A stretch of 50,822 nt of DNA from Thioalkalivibrio sp. HK1. GTDB taxonomy: Bacteria; Pseudomonadota; Gammaproteobacteria; HK1. Below are positions 1 through 10,800 of this stretch, one piece after another. The DNA lies in NCBI GenBank assembly GCA_000583135.1, contig JFBG01000080.1:1-50822 (forward strand), written 5' to 3'. The translations under genes and the position numbers were made by a program. The number at the start of each line of letters is the position of its first letter. Within the stretch, counting starts at the first letter, position 1. A model generated the notes under the pieces. That model was given only the letters and a program-made list of their open reading frames with translations, had not been told where the DNA came from and did no database searches.

Positions 1-156
1 CGCTGCGACCGAGGCATCCGATGCATCGCCCGCCTCCAATCGCTCGAAGAAGTCTCGCCAGCGGATGTCGACGGATTCCGGGGCTTTGCGCCATGCGCTT
101 TGGAGGGAATCGAGGAATGCGGCATTCCCGGGGTGGAGGAACAAGGGATCCGTCAT
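1..156 (-). CDS. sucA: 2-oxoglutarate dehydrogenase E1 component, N-terminal fragment (cut by window edge)
   Basis: Only the first 52 codons lie in the window; the frame is open to base 1. The translation carries the short E1 N-terminal helix motif of SucA: FLHPGNAAFLDSLQSAW followed by ESVDIRWRDFFERLE, matching the family pattern of a leading Asn, a long helix, then a D-P/E-S-V-D-x-x-W-R-x-F-F element. In the known enzyme this segment helps E1 bind the E2 core of the 2-oxoglutarate dehydrogenase complex (2-oxoglutarate to succinyl-CoA, TCA cycle). The start is the ATG at 154-156; upstream there is only a weak purine-rich ribosome site. The gene diverges from gltA, which with mdh forms a TCA-cycle neighbourhood. 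Identification rests on a short segment, but the motif is distinctive. Confidence 0.72.
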   Translation of the reverse strand, partial: MTDPLFLHPGNAAFLDSLQSAWRKAPESVDIRWRDFFERLEAGDASDASVAA

Positions 157-976
157 GGCTAAGGTTTTTCCGATGGAAGAGGGTCAGTGGAAGAGGGCAA
201 GGAGGGAGGGCGATGCGCTACAAGGCAGCAAGAGGCGGCGGGATATCCGGGGCGTTCTTCGTTGCACTTTTCGTTGCGAGGTTCGGCATCGATGCGAATT
301 TCGTAGCCGGAGAAAGCGAAAAAGCGGTTGGATAAACGGATAGATAAACGGTTGGAGGCTTTCTTGTGCGAGAAAAACGAGCCATCGACGAGGAAGTCAA
401 GGGTGGGGTCGGGAGGATTCGCAGGGTTCGCAAGAGTTTCGATGGCGGCGTTTTTTCGGATATCCCGCCGATGGGGCCGACAAAGATTCGATGGATATGA
501 GCGGTCATTTTGGCGAACATCGCCGTTTCGCCCGCTTTTTTCGCATCGGGAGGGATCAGGCGGAGTTCGCAGCGAGGAAAAGGTCGATCAAAGGGCATGA
601 TATTCGCTCCCGATGTCTCGGTCGGTGCGGCGAAATCGCTGGTATCGAGTCGAAAAAAACCGAAGGGAGAGGCTTGGGCGGGCCATCGACATTGACGCAT
701 CAAGCGGTGTTTTTCTCTTCGGGTCGTGATTTTGGCCCATCGAATTTAAGATATTACAGCAAGATGCGTAGATAATACCGCATAGTGCTGCTTATAAAAA
801 CGATTTCGCGAGGCTGAAAATCGCTTGTCCGGTGCTTCGAGGATGCAGGTGCCGACGGTTCTTCATGGAGCTTGCTTCGCAAAACGCATCCAACAGGAGG
901 TGGAAGTGGGCGTATCAAGCGCAAAATCATGCCGAATTTTCGAAATTCTTTCGAAATGCAGGCGAGGATAGACACG
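157..976. other. sucA-gltA divergent intergenic region (about 820 bp)
   Basis: No convincing gene is seen. Reading frames here are short, rich in Ser/Pro/Arg and without recognisable domains. A small repeat lies at about 330-350 (GGATAAACGG then AGATAAACGG). Close to gltA, around 745-800, the DNA becomes AT-rich, with TTAAGA and TAGATAAT elements that could be promoter hexamers, but this is too weak to call. The region should hold the divergent promoters of sucA and gltA. Confidence 0.4.
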
Positions 977-2287
977 ATGAACAAAGGCCATACGGTTACC
1001 CTGACCGACAATGTTTCGGGAAAGAGCGTCGAGTGCGAGGTGATGGAAAGCGTGCTCGGGCGATCGGTCATCAATATCCAGTCGGTACCGTCGGAACTCG
1101 GGTTTTTCACCCACGATCCCGGCTTTGCCTCTACATCGAGCTGCACCAGCTCCATCACTTACATCGACGGTCGGCAAGGGGTGCTGCTCTATCGCGGCTA
1201 TCCGATCGAGCAACTTGCCGAACGCAGCAATTTTCTCGAGGTCGTCTACCTTCTCTTGCACGGCGAACTACCGAGCAAGGCGCAGTGGAATGCCTTCAAC
1301 GGCAAGATTCGCCAGCATTCGATGGTGCACGAATCGATTCGGCGCTTTATCAGTGGTTATCACCACGATGCCCATCCGATGGGCATGTTGGTGGGGATCG
1401 TGGGGGCGTTGTCGACTTTCTACCACGACACCCTCGATATCAACGATCCGGATCATCGCGCATTGGCCGCGATTCGGATGATCGCCAAAGTTCCGGCGAT
1501 CGCCGCCGATTGCTACAAGTTCGGCATCGGACAGCCCTTCATGTACCCGATCAACTCCTTGGGCTATGTCCAGAATTTCCTGCAGATGATGTTCGCGGTC
1601 AGGGCCGAGCCCTATTTGCCGAGCCCGGTGGCGGAGCGGGCCTTGGAATTGATGATGATCCTGCATGCGGATCACGAGCAAAATGCGAGCACTTCCACCG
1701 TGCGCTTGGCGGGCAGCTCCGGCGCCAATCCCTACGCCTGCATCTCCGCGGGGATGGCCACTTTGTGGGGGCCGGCGCATGGCGGGGCCAACGAGGCGGT
1801 GGTGCAGATGCTGCGCAATATCAGCAGCCCGGATGAGATCCCGAAGTATGTAGCGCGGGCGAAAGATCGCGACGATCCTTTCAGGCTGATGGGTTTCGGG
1901 CATCGGGTCTACAAGAATATCGATCCTCGCGCCAAGATCATCCGTCAGGCTTGTCATGATCTGCTCGAAGATCTGGAAGGGGCGGATCAACCTTTGCAGC
2001 CACTGTTCGAAACCGCCTTGCGATTGGAGGAGATCGCCCTCAACGATGAATACTTCATCGAGCGCAACCTCTATCCCAATGTCGATTTCTACTCCGGTAT
2101 CATTCTCAGCGCATTGGGGATCCCGCTCAATATGTTCACCGTGATCTTCGCCATCGCCCGCACCGCCGGTTGGGTGGCGCAGTGGATGGAGCTTCAAGAG
2201 GATTCCGAGCAGCGCATCGGTCGTCCGCAGCAGCGTTATGTCGGGCAGCCGCTTCGGGAATATGTGCCGATGGAGGATCGGGGCTGA
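977..2287 (+). CDS. gltA: citrate synthase (type II)
   Basis: Condenses oxaloacetate and acetyl-CoA to citrate, the first TCA-cycle step, in the cytoplasm. The 436-residue length fits the type II (hexameric, NADH-sensitive) proteobacterial family. The catalytic triad is visible: His268 in GPAHGGANE, His309 in [10 protein letters not shown] and Asp370 in NVDFYSG, corresponding to E. coli His264, His305 and Asp362. The N-terminal part carries the beta-strand domain typical of type II enzymes ([20 protein letters not shown]). The start at 977 ([12 protein letters not shown]) is preferred over an in-frame ATG farther upstream because a GCGAGGA ribosome site precedes it and the length then fits the family. 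It is followed by mdh 168 bp downstream on the same strand. Confidence 0.95.
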   Translation: MNKGHTVTLTDNVSGKSVECEVMESVLGRSVINIQSVPSELGFFTHDPGFASTSSCTSSITYIDGRQGVLLYRGYPIEQLAERSNFLEVVYLLLHGELPSKAQWNAFNGKIRQHSMVHESIRRFISGYHHDAHPMGMLVGIVGALSTFYHDTLDINDPDHRALAAIRMIAKVPAIAADCYKFGIGQPFMYPINSLGYVQNFLQMMFAVRAEPYLPSPVAERALELMMILHADHEQNASTSTVRLAGSSGANPYACISAGMATLWGPAHGGANEAVVQMLRNISSPDEIPKYVARAKDRDDPFRLMGFGHRVYKNIDPRAKIIRQACHDLLEDLEGADQPLQPLFETALRLEEIALNDEYFIERNLYPNVDFYSGIILSALGIPLNMFTVIFAIARTAGWVAQWMELQEDSEQRIGRPQQRYVGQPLREYVPMEDRG

Positions 2288-2455
2288 TCCGGGTTCGGGT
2301 TCGGATTCGAAAAGCGTCGAAGGGGTTCGTTCGATCTCGAAAATCCTTCTTGGAATCCGCATCGGAATCATCGAGCCAAGGACGAAATCGAGGGGGATCC
2401 TTGCTTATCCACCTATCCGCCTCGTCCTAGGGATGTCAAAAAGGGAGTGATGTGC

Positions 2456-3433
2456 ATGACCGATACCGCAAGAGTCGTCGTTACCGGAGCCGCAGGGCAG
2501 ATCGGCTACGCCCTGCTTTTTCGCATCGCATCGGGTGAGATGCTGGGGAAGGATCGACCGATCATCCTGCATTTGATGGAGATCCCCGCCGCCCTTCCCG
2601 CCCTCGAAGGGGTGGCGATGGAACTCGCCGACTGCGCCTATCCGCTATTGCAGGATGTGGTGGTAGGCTCCGATCCGACGGCGATGTTCAAGGATGTCGA
2701 CTATGCGATGCTCGTCGGGGCGAAGCCGCGCGGCAAGGGGATGGAGCGGGGCGATTTGCTGGCGGAAAACGGCAAGATATTCGCCCCCCAAGGACGCGCC
2801 CTCAACGATCATGCAAGCCGTGACGTTCGGGTGCTGGTGGTCGGGAACCCCGCCAATACCAACGCCCTGATCGCGATGCACCATGCACCGGACCTCAAGC
2901 CCTCCCAATTCAGCGCGATGACCCGTTTGGATCACAATCGAGCGGTTGCGCAGGTCGCGCAAAAGACGAATACCCCGATATCGCAGGTCAAGCAGGTCAC
3001 GATCTGGGGGAATCACTCGGCAACCCAGTATCCCGATATCCGCCACGCCAAGGTCGCCGGACGGTCGGCGATGGAGTTGCTCGAAGAGGGCTGGGTGCGC
3101 GACGAGTTCATCCCCCGCGTGCAAAAACGCGGCGCGGAGATCATCGAGGCTCGAGGCCTTTCAAGCGCCGCCTCCGCCGCCAATGCCGGAATGAATCACA
3201 TCCGCGATTGGGTACACGGCACCGGCGAGAACGATTGGACCAGCATGGGCATCGTCAGCGACGGCAGCTACGGCATCCCCGAAGGCCTCATCTACTCCTT
3301 CCCGGTCACGATCCGAGACGGGGAATACCGCATCGTGCCCGATCTGGCTATCGACGAGTTCAGCCGCACCAAGATGGATGCCACCAAGACCGAACTGGAA
3401 GAAGAACGAGACGCGGTGCGGGATCTGCTTTGA
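2456..3433 (+). CDS. mdh: malate dehydrogenase (NAD-dependent, cytosolic-type)
   Basis: Oxidises malate to oxaloacetate with NAD, supplying the substrate of the citrate synthase encoded just upstream. The 325-residue protein opens with the Rossmann motif [20 protein letters not shown]. It has the substrate-loop arginines in [13 protein letters not shown], Asp159 in RLDHNRA and the catalytic His187 in [12 protein letters not shown]. These signatures belong to the cytosolic-type MDH found in many beta- and gammaproteobacteria, not the E. coli mitochondrial type. ATG 2456 is chosen because AAGGGAG ends about 9 bases upstream; GTG 2447 and ATG 2450 are in frame but too close to that site. No terminator is evident in the 58 bp before the convergent regulator gene. 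Confidence 0.95.
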   Translation: MTDTARVVVTGAAGQIGYALLFRIASGEMLGKDRPIILHLMEIPAALPALEGVAMELADCAYPLLQDVVVGSDPTAMFKDVDYAMLVGAKPRGKGMERGDLLAENGKIFAPQGRALNDHASRDVRVLVVGNPANTNALIAMHHAPDLKPSQFSAMTRLDHNRAVAQVAQKTNTPISQVKQVTIWGNHSATQYPDIRHAKVAGRSAMELLEEGWVRDEFIPRVQKRGAEIIEARGLSSAASAANAGMNHIRDWVHGTGENDWTSMGIVSDGSYGIPEGLIYSFPVTIRDGEYRIVPDLAIDEFSRTKMDATKTELEEERDAVRDLL

Positions 3434-3491
3434 GAGTCGTCATCGGGGGCAGGGCGGGCGTTGCCCTCGCGACATCGATAAGCACCGAGTA

Positions 3492-4574
3492 TCACTGACG
3501 ATGATTCGCACCCGACTTTGGTCCTTTCAGTTCTTGTTGGATTTCATCGGCGGTTACCCCTAGGAGATCGATGGCCTTCGCCGGTGATATCAATCGTTCG
3601 CTCAAAGCCCGGAAGCAAAGCCTGCCGAATCGGCTCGCCCTCTCGGCCGTGGCATCCTCGATCGGTAGCGGCTCGTTCTTTCGCCATCCGCTACCGATCG
3701 TTTGGAAGATACGGACCATCGTCGAGTGATTGATGATCCCGATCTGTTCGAAACGAACGAGAGCCGCCGCCGCACCGACTCGATAGATATGCTTCAACTC
3801 CATGAGTTCGAGATAGCCAAGCGAGCAACGCCGCCGCCCGACTTCCCCTTCGAGATGTGCCGCCGGCATCAGGAACGCCCCGGCAAAGCGCATCGCCGCC
3901 TTTTCCTCATCGGCCGGTGATTCAGGATCGATCAGCCGGTGCGCCAACTCATGGGCCAAGGTCATCCGCCGTCGCTCGATGTTATGCGTAGCATTGACAA
4001 CGATCACTGGCACCGGCGGTCTGTTCAAAGACCTTTCGACCAAGCACGTAAGACCGGAAACACTCCCCGGCAGATCGATCGCGAAGACCTTGACGCCATT
4101 CTTTTCCAACAGCTCCGTCATATCGGGGATGGGGTCGCCACCGAGCATCCACGATTTCCGCACCCTGTCGACCAAGCCCTCACCCTCATCGACGCTCGAC
4201 AGATTCACCGGCTCGAAGGGCACATCCCAGTTGGCGCTTTCCAATCCCAAAATCTCTTCGACGACCAGATATCGCTCCACATGGTCAAGCACCGCCGCTG
4301 TGATGCGAGCACGATCGCGGACGGATGTCCCCGCCTTCTTGCGAAAATCGACATCCACCAGCGCGGTCCCCATCGGGCTCATGAAAAAGCGCAGAGGCTC
4401 CCCCAGAGCCTTCATCAAGGCCAGCAGCACACTCGAGCTCGGCATCATCTCCCCACGCTCATACTTCCCGAGCGCCTGCGCCGATACCCGATTCGCACCT
4501 TCAAGCCGAGCCGACAAATCCCGCAGGGACAACCCCGCCTTTTTCCTTGCCAGCCTCAGTCTTTCACCGAACAT
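3492..4574 (-). CDS. XRE-family regulator with ImmA/IrrE metallopeptidase domain
   Basis: A 360-residue protein with two recognisable parts. Residues 1-65 are a helix-turn-helix of the XRE/Cro type (LRLARKKAGLSLRDLSARL then LGKYERGE). Residues about 150-260 are an ImmA/IrrE-type zinc peptidase: HELAH at 208-212 gives the HExxH zinc site, and Glu224 in DEEKAAMRFAGAFLMP is a likely third ligand. In the family such proteins sense a signal, cleave or act as repressors, and often serve as the antitoxin or switch of mobile elements. No toxin partner is seen: mdh lies downstream (convergent) and the helicase gene upstream. An AT-rich inverted repeat over its promoter suggests autoregulation. The target is unknown. 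Confidence 0.85.
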   Translation of the reverse strand: MFGERLRLARKKAGLSLRDLSARLEGANRVSAQALGKYERGEMMPSSSVLLALMKALGEPLRFFMSPMGTALVDVDFRKKAGTSVRDRARITAAVLDHVERYLVVEEILGLESANWDVPFEPVNLSSVDEGEGLVDRVRKSWMLGGDPIPDMTELLEKNGVKVFAIDLPGSVSGLTCLVERSLNRPPVPVIVVNATHNIERRRMTLAHELAHRLIDPESPADEEKAAMRFAGAFLMPAAHLEGEVGRRRCSLGYLELMELKHIYRVGAAAALVRFEQIGIINHSTMVRIFQTIGSGWRKNEPLPIEDATAERASRFGRLCFRALSERLISPAKAIDLLGVTADEIQQELKGPKSGANHRQ

Positions 4575-4589
4575 GTCGGACCTCTGTGG

Positions 4590-4621
4590 TTACAAAAATA
4601 TATTATAAGTTCATTTTGTAA
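4590..4621 (-). promoter_or_regulatory. inverted repeat and promoter of the XRE/ImmA gene
   Basis: An 8-bp inverted repeat, TTACAAAA at 4590-4597 and TTTTGTAA at 4614-4621, flanks an AT-rich centre that reads TATAAT and TATATT on the minus strand, 23-33 bases upstream of the regulator's ATG. The layout is that of an operator overlapping a -10 element, as expected for autorepression by the XRE domain. The -35 is uncertain (TTTACA lies within the right arm). Binding by this regulator is an inference. Confidence 0.45.
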
Positions 4622-4856
4622 ACCGAAAAATCAAGTCGATCGGCGGATAACATTCTTGAAGGTTCGTTCCAAACTCATCGAGGTACGGGCATCGCCATTG
4701 AACGCATAATGACCAGCCTGAGGGGGCATCGATATCTAGCAAAAGGGATAGCGTTCGAGCTTGAACAGATCATGCTCGCCGAGACGAGATGGATAAAACC
4801 CCGATCACTGCCCGATCTTCGTAGAGTATCCCAATATCTATAGTGCGCTACAGTCG

Positions 4857-7800
4857 CTAAGTATCTTTTGCACTGCGTTTCTTTCGATTTTCATCGATTC
4901 GACCTATATAGAGAATGGTGGGGTATTTTTTCGAGGCACCAAGCACTTTTCCTTTAAAGCGTTTGAGCGTCGCTATTTGCTCGGCCGGGAACGCATCAAA
5001 GGAAAAGAGCGTTCTTTTTTCCGTCCGCCAAAAGCCTACCCCCTGATCGAGGCGCAAATGCCACTGCTCTCCGCTTGCCCATTCGATTTGTAGCTCACGC
5101 GCATGGGGCACTTCCCCTTGCGCTGTTTCCTCGAAGCAGAAATCGCCGGATAACCCACCGAAAATCTCTTCGATAATAGCTTTACGGTCGGATGCGTATT
5201 TCCAGTTATGTCCGATATCTTGCGGTGATCTCGAGTCTTTTGAGTTCAAAGCCCCGGTGCGTAGTTTCCAAGACAACTCATCGATATCGGTACTTAGACA
5301 TCTTGCCAGCTCTGCAAGCATTTCGTAGATCAACCGGACGGCGAGAGGCGAGGCGATATATCGATCCGAATAGGTTATTTTCCGGACGCCTTGATCGGTC
5401 AAGAGTCTCTTGCGCAAATCCGGGTACACCTTGTCGATCATCTCCCAAAGATTGATGCCGAAATTTTGGATGCTCCCGTCAATCTCCGAAAAGATACGAA
5501 TCTCGGCGATGGTCCCCGGGAATGATTGTCGGAGATCCTGAGCCGATACCGGGGTTCCGACAGGTATTGTTAGAGGGATACGGTCCGTGGCTCTTACGCA
5601 TAGACTTCCCTCCTGCAGATTTCCCCATTCACCGTTAGGCGCTCTCGCTTCCTCCTCGGCAACTGCCCAGCGGATGGTTTCTTCATTACCGCCAATTATC
5701 GCGATCTCGGAAGAGATCGTATCCATGTCTATTTTGAACAATTCAACCTTGCTGACTTCGATCAGACTTGCAAGGTCGTTCGACTGCGCGGGCGATAGGC
5801 TATCGAGGGTTTCCCCGGGAACTAAAAGGCGGACAGTGCGCCCCTCCTCCTGCCAGCGGAGGATATCTTGTCTCATCGGCCATGCCAGTATTTCCCAATT
5901 CTCGGAAGGTCCAGACAAGGTGAATCGGATATCGTCGATATCCACGCGCTGGAGACATTGACGGACCGCCATGTCGATCGGCTCGAACTCGGGCTGAGAA
6001 CCGGGTCCGAGTAGTTGCCGATCCTCGGGGAGCCGAATTCCGTTCAGGACGTTTTCGTTGAGAAATTCCGAGGCTTTATGACGGTCAAGGTAATCCATCT
6101 GATGCTGGGTGTCGAAGGTGAGCAGACATCCATGACATGCGGAATCGCAGTCCCTAGGGCATTTCAATATACGGTTTGCCTGTTCAACGATATCAGGCAA
6201 GTCATGTAAGATTGCAGCAACATAACCTGCACCACCACTCGTGGTATCGTAAAGAGCGATAGACCACATACGACTGTCATCGTATGCGCGCGCAGGAACT
6301 GCAGCGCATCCAATTTCTCTTTCATCCACACCGATGCGTTCGGTAAGTGCTTGTCTTAGAGCCACGCTTAGAGAGTAAGCCGTTTTCTTGTCTTCGATGG
6401 GTGTGCCGGTTTGTGGGTTATGAAGTTGAATCTCGAAAACATCCGTATGGGATGCAGCTCCGAGCAATACGCCTCGTTTGATCGCATAAGTTTCATCGTT
6501 GCCGGTGCATCTCGTCTTTCCGTCGAGCTCTCGACCGCCTCGAAGACGCAGGTGGTTGCGCAATGAGTGAGGGAGTGTCGTCTTGTTTGTTTGAGACTCG
6601 GGTTCGGAATCCGCTCGGCCACACCTCAAACATATCGCAAAACCGTGATTATTCAGTCCGGCGGAAGAATGAAAGAGATGCCCTTGGGCGCTATAGCGAT
6701 ATCGTCCGCATTGACTGACCGGGAGATTGATCCATTGGGCTTGATCGGTCGTGATCCAAGGATCCTTTATCGGCACAAAACTCGGTCGATTGATATCATT
6801 GTGAGGTTCGTAAAGAATATCCACGGCAAAACCGGATGGTTGTAAATACTCGTGCTGTTTGATACTTGTTTCCGGTGCATCACAAATGCGGCATCGATCG
6901 GCACGACCGTGACTCGTCCCGCTATTCCCACAACGCTTGCATCGCCAAGCATGGCGGAAGGCTTGGATCTCTCGAACATCTGCATCACCCGGTGGAATAT
7001 GCCAGTTGAGAGTGACACCGGCGGATCGATAAACCCGGCCGTCCAAGACGACATCGCATCCGGGTGCATAGTCGCGCAAACCAATTTCGATCTCCCTTGA
7101 TGGGTAGGATCGATAGCGCGCTCGGTTATCTTCGCGTTCACCCTCCATGGTCTGTTTTCGCTTACGCTGGAGTTCGGTCAGCGTTGTCGGAATGAAGGGT
7201 ACGATCCGAGTCGGAAATCCATAGCCCGGCAGGATCCCCCTTGTTACCAATTCGCTTAGCAAATATTCATCTGTCGCGCGTTCGATCTGCCTTGATATGG
7301 CGATCTGAGCCGGCGTTTTTTGTACCTCATGCGTTTTGGCTTCTTGTGAAAACAGAGTGAGTTCACTATGCAGACTATCTATTTCGTCTCGCCAACGCAA
7401 TCGGACATTTTTCACCTGCATGGCGGTTGCGCCAAGCAATCGTAATGGCTCGATACCTTCCAAGCATGTACGCCGTATCAATGTGCGTAGTCCCGCAGTG
7501 ATTGCTTGATCTTGATTGCGTGAACGACTTAGGCACCACTTCTCGAATTGTTCGCATGGGGAGGATGACTCCGTATCGGGACTGTCAAAAAACCATCCGG
7601 CGGTAAGGCTGGGTAGGTCATCCATTAACGATATGAGAAACCCCGATAGTGCCAGAGCATTGATATGACGACGTACGATTCTCTCGCTTTGCAAGGAAAC
7701 CCGAGGAACATGGATGGGGGTTTGAAATGGCCATGTCGGGTTTTTGAATACCGCCTCTCCATGCGGAGCGCTCTTACACATCGTCAGACTGTAGGCCGAG

Positions 7801-10800
7801 GTTTCCCCGCGCCTACCGGCCCTCCCGGCCCGCTGGAGAAAACTTGCGGGGCTCGGTGGTGCGTTGTTCATCGCCACCGCCGAGAGTCCTCCGATATCCA
7901 CGCCGAGTTCCATTGTGGTAGAGCAGCTCAGAACATTGATTTTTCCTTGTTTGAAGCGCTCCTCATATCTACGAAGGATATTCCCGCTTTGTTGTGCAGA
8001 ATGTTCCGCCACTCGTATATAGGGCACGGTCTTCGCAATCTGATCGCTGATCTCCGGCCAAGCACCTGCCGCCCGTACGGCCATGACATCAGGATCGTTT
8101 TCCAACCACTCGTGCACATCACTGCTTGGGATCTTTTCTCCGGTAGAAGATTCCCATTGCGGATGGGGGATGTTGGGCATGGAAATGCTGCGGGCTTGGA
8201 CAATCTGAGGATCTATGATTCGATGCGGAAGGTATGGGGTCATTCCTCGAAATGTCGTATCGAGCAGCCGCCCGGTGATGGGACAAAGCCAAGCTTTTTG
8301 GGTCTGGATAAGTTCCACCTCCTCATGGAGTTCCAACAGATAGCCATCCGAATACCTATGCAGAATCGGTCGTAATTGCTCCCATGCGGCATCAAGCAAA
8401 TCATCGATGATATGTCGATCCTCCTGACTCTCAAGCGAAAGGCTCAGACCGTGGACGAGTATCTGTACAGCACGATGGCGACGACTGTGCGGTTGGTGCG
8501 ATCTCGGCCACACTTTCTGGTCGTGCGAGGGATTCTGGAAATCCGGTCCTTGGATGTATTTCGTACGAATAGGAGCACCGATCCATCGGAGAAATCCGTG
8601 AGGAATCGAAGTTGCCCCCGCCCCGCGAATGACGTGGTCCAAGCAAATTTTCAAGAAATCTCTCCAATCTTCGGTGCTAAGTCCTATTTTTCGTGCTGCG
8701 GATGGTTCATGAATATCATGCAATTTCGGATAGTCAAGGGCTACCAGCCCAAGACTTTCGAGCGAGAACTGGCGGCGCGGACGGCGGAAAAATTCACGCA
8801 ACAGGCAGAACTGCGGAAGATATTCTCTGCGGATATCTCCTAACGCTATATCCTCCCAAGCCCCTGCCATCCACTTGCGCACTGCATGATCATGGCGTAA
8901 CTGCTTTTCGGCTTCATCCCAAGACAATCTGCCCTTTGTAGGTAGGGTGTCGGTTTTGAGACGCTCTTGAATTTCTTCGATCATATTTTTGATTGCAGCG
9001 CCCGGATTTTGGACTTCGCGGAGTTCTTTGAGTCTTTGTCGTTCCTGCTCCATTTTTGTATGGTCGGACTCACCGGCCGTCCGTGAACCTGCTATCGCAT
9101 GATACAAGACGCCTCGGATATGGTTTCGCTCCGTCTCTCCTTGGATCTTCACCGCAAAGCGAGCGGTACCCTGTCGACTGTCACTGAAAGTCAGTATGCG
9201 CCGTCCATTAAAAGGCCCGTGACCGATATCGCCTTCGCCACATGGGGTGGACTCAAGAAGTGCCGGGATTGCCACGCCAAGGAGGAAGGGAGCGCCTATC
9301 CGAGTGGGACGAAACGAAAGTCGATCGGTTCGATCCGATTTTCCGCATCGTAGACAACGAAGCGTTTTTTCTTTTGAATCGGGCAGTACAAGCCGCAGAG
9401 ATAGTCCGTCAGTGTCATCATCCATGATTCGAAGGCTTTGTAGATCGATGACTGTTTCAGTGGCTACACTCGAGTCGTAGGCGGTTATCAAACGAATCAG
9501 GCCGCAGCCTATTGATTCGTCTTCATCATCGGCAACGGGCTCATCATCGAGGGGTTCCAAGCCATCGTCGAATTCGTCCTCTTCACGGTCGAAGGTATGG
9601 GCTTTAAGAAATCGCCCTCCCTCGTGAGGTGCTTCCTCCGCCGCTAAATACTCGGTGCCACATTCACTGCACAGAACCAGCTCATAGCAGGGCGATTTGC
9701 AGGATTCGCAGTGGTCTCTTCGTTCCAAGTAAACCGCTCCGAAAAGCCATTTGGCATCATCAAGGGGTGTTTTGAGCCTTCCGGTGCACTTTGGGTTCAC
9801 GCAAGCCCAGAGACCGACTTGAGTGCGATGAAAGAAATGGCCGCGAACGGGAAGGAAAGGGTTATCTCCTCGCCGAGCTCGTGAAGCGAGGTCGATGAGT
9901 TCAAGAGTTTTCGTACATTGTTCGTCGGAGGGTGGTACTTTTTTATTTTTTAGACGGGCTGTAGTTAGTTCTCGAAGGGTCCTAGGGCTCTTTATGAGAT
10001 CCTCGCGAAGGGCAACAGCACCGGAATCGCCGATGAGATGATCGAACAATTCCTCCGGTTCGAGCCCTTGAAGGTCACCGTCTGTTTTGGATGTCGCTTT
10101 CGCTCGTTTTGGAAGTTCGGGGGCTAGACGCTCGCCGGTCACGACATCCACTTGTGCAACATCTACCCCGGCAACATCCGCCAGAAAGTTTCGTAATCGA
10201 TCTTCGACAGTATGAGGTTTTTCGCTCGAAATGGTCGCCGACGTTGCCAAGAAGCGAACATTCTTGGGTTCCACATCGAAGGCATGCATGACTCTTCTTA
10301 ATAGGAGTGAGAGTTCTGCGGCTTGGGAGCCTATATAAGAATGCGCTTCGTCCAGAACGATCCACTTCAAGAGTCCCTTCGATGCATCAAGGATGGGACG
10401 GTCGTCTTTGCGAACAAGCATATATTCAAGCATGGTCGCATTCGTGACCAGAACAGGAGGGGGTTTGTTTCGCAGCAGGGTGCGCGAGAGCACTTCTTCC
10501 GGATTTTCTCTTTGTATCACCGCCCGCTCCGTGTGAGGTGTCTCGCCGTTGTATAGACAGAACCTGATGTGTCCGTTAAAGTGTGCGGTCCAAGCGCGTA
10601 ATCGATCTCGCTGGCTGTTGATCAGCGCATTGAGCGGATAGAGAAATAGCGCTTGAACTCCGTAAAGCGATTGTCCTTTTTGTTGGGCGCGAACGAGATC
10701 GTCCAAAATGGGAACGAGGAAGCACTCGGTTTTTCCTGATCCTGTACCGCTGGTGACGACCACAGATCGAGCAGGATGCCGCTTGAGTGCTTGCCAAGTG

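Noticed and set aside
218..703. 161-codon open frame on the minus strand upstream of sucA
   Set aside because: Composition is Ser/Pro/Thr/Arg-rich with no domain, and it lies where the sucA upstream region is expected; not protein-like.
3939..4709. Long plus-strand frames antisense to the XRE/ImmA gene
   Set aside because: The minus-strand frame has clear HTH and HExxH motifs, so these are shadows.
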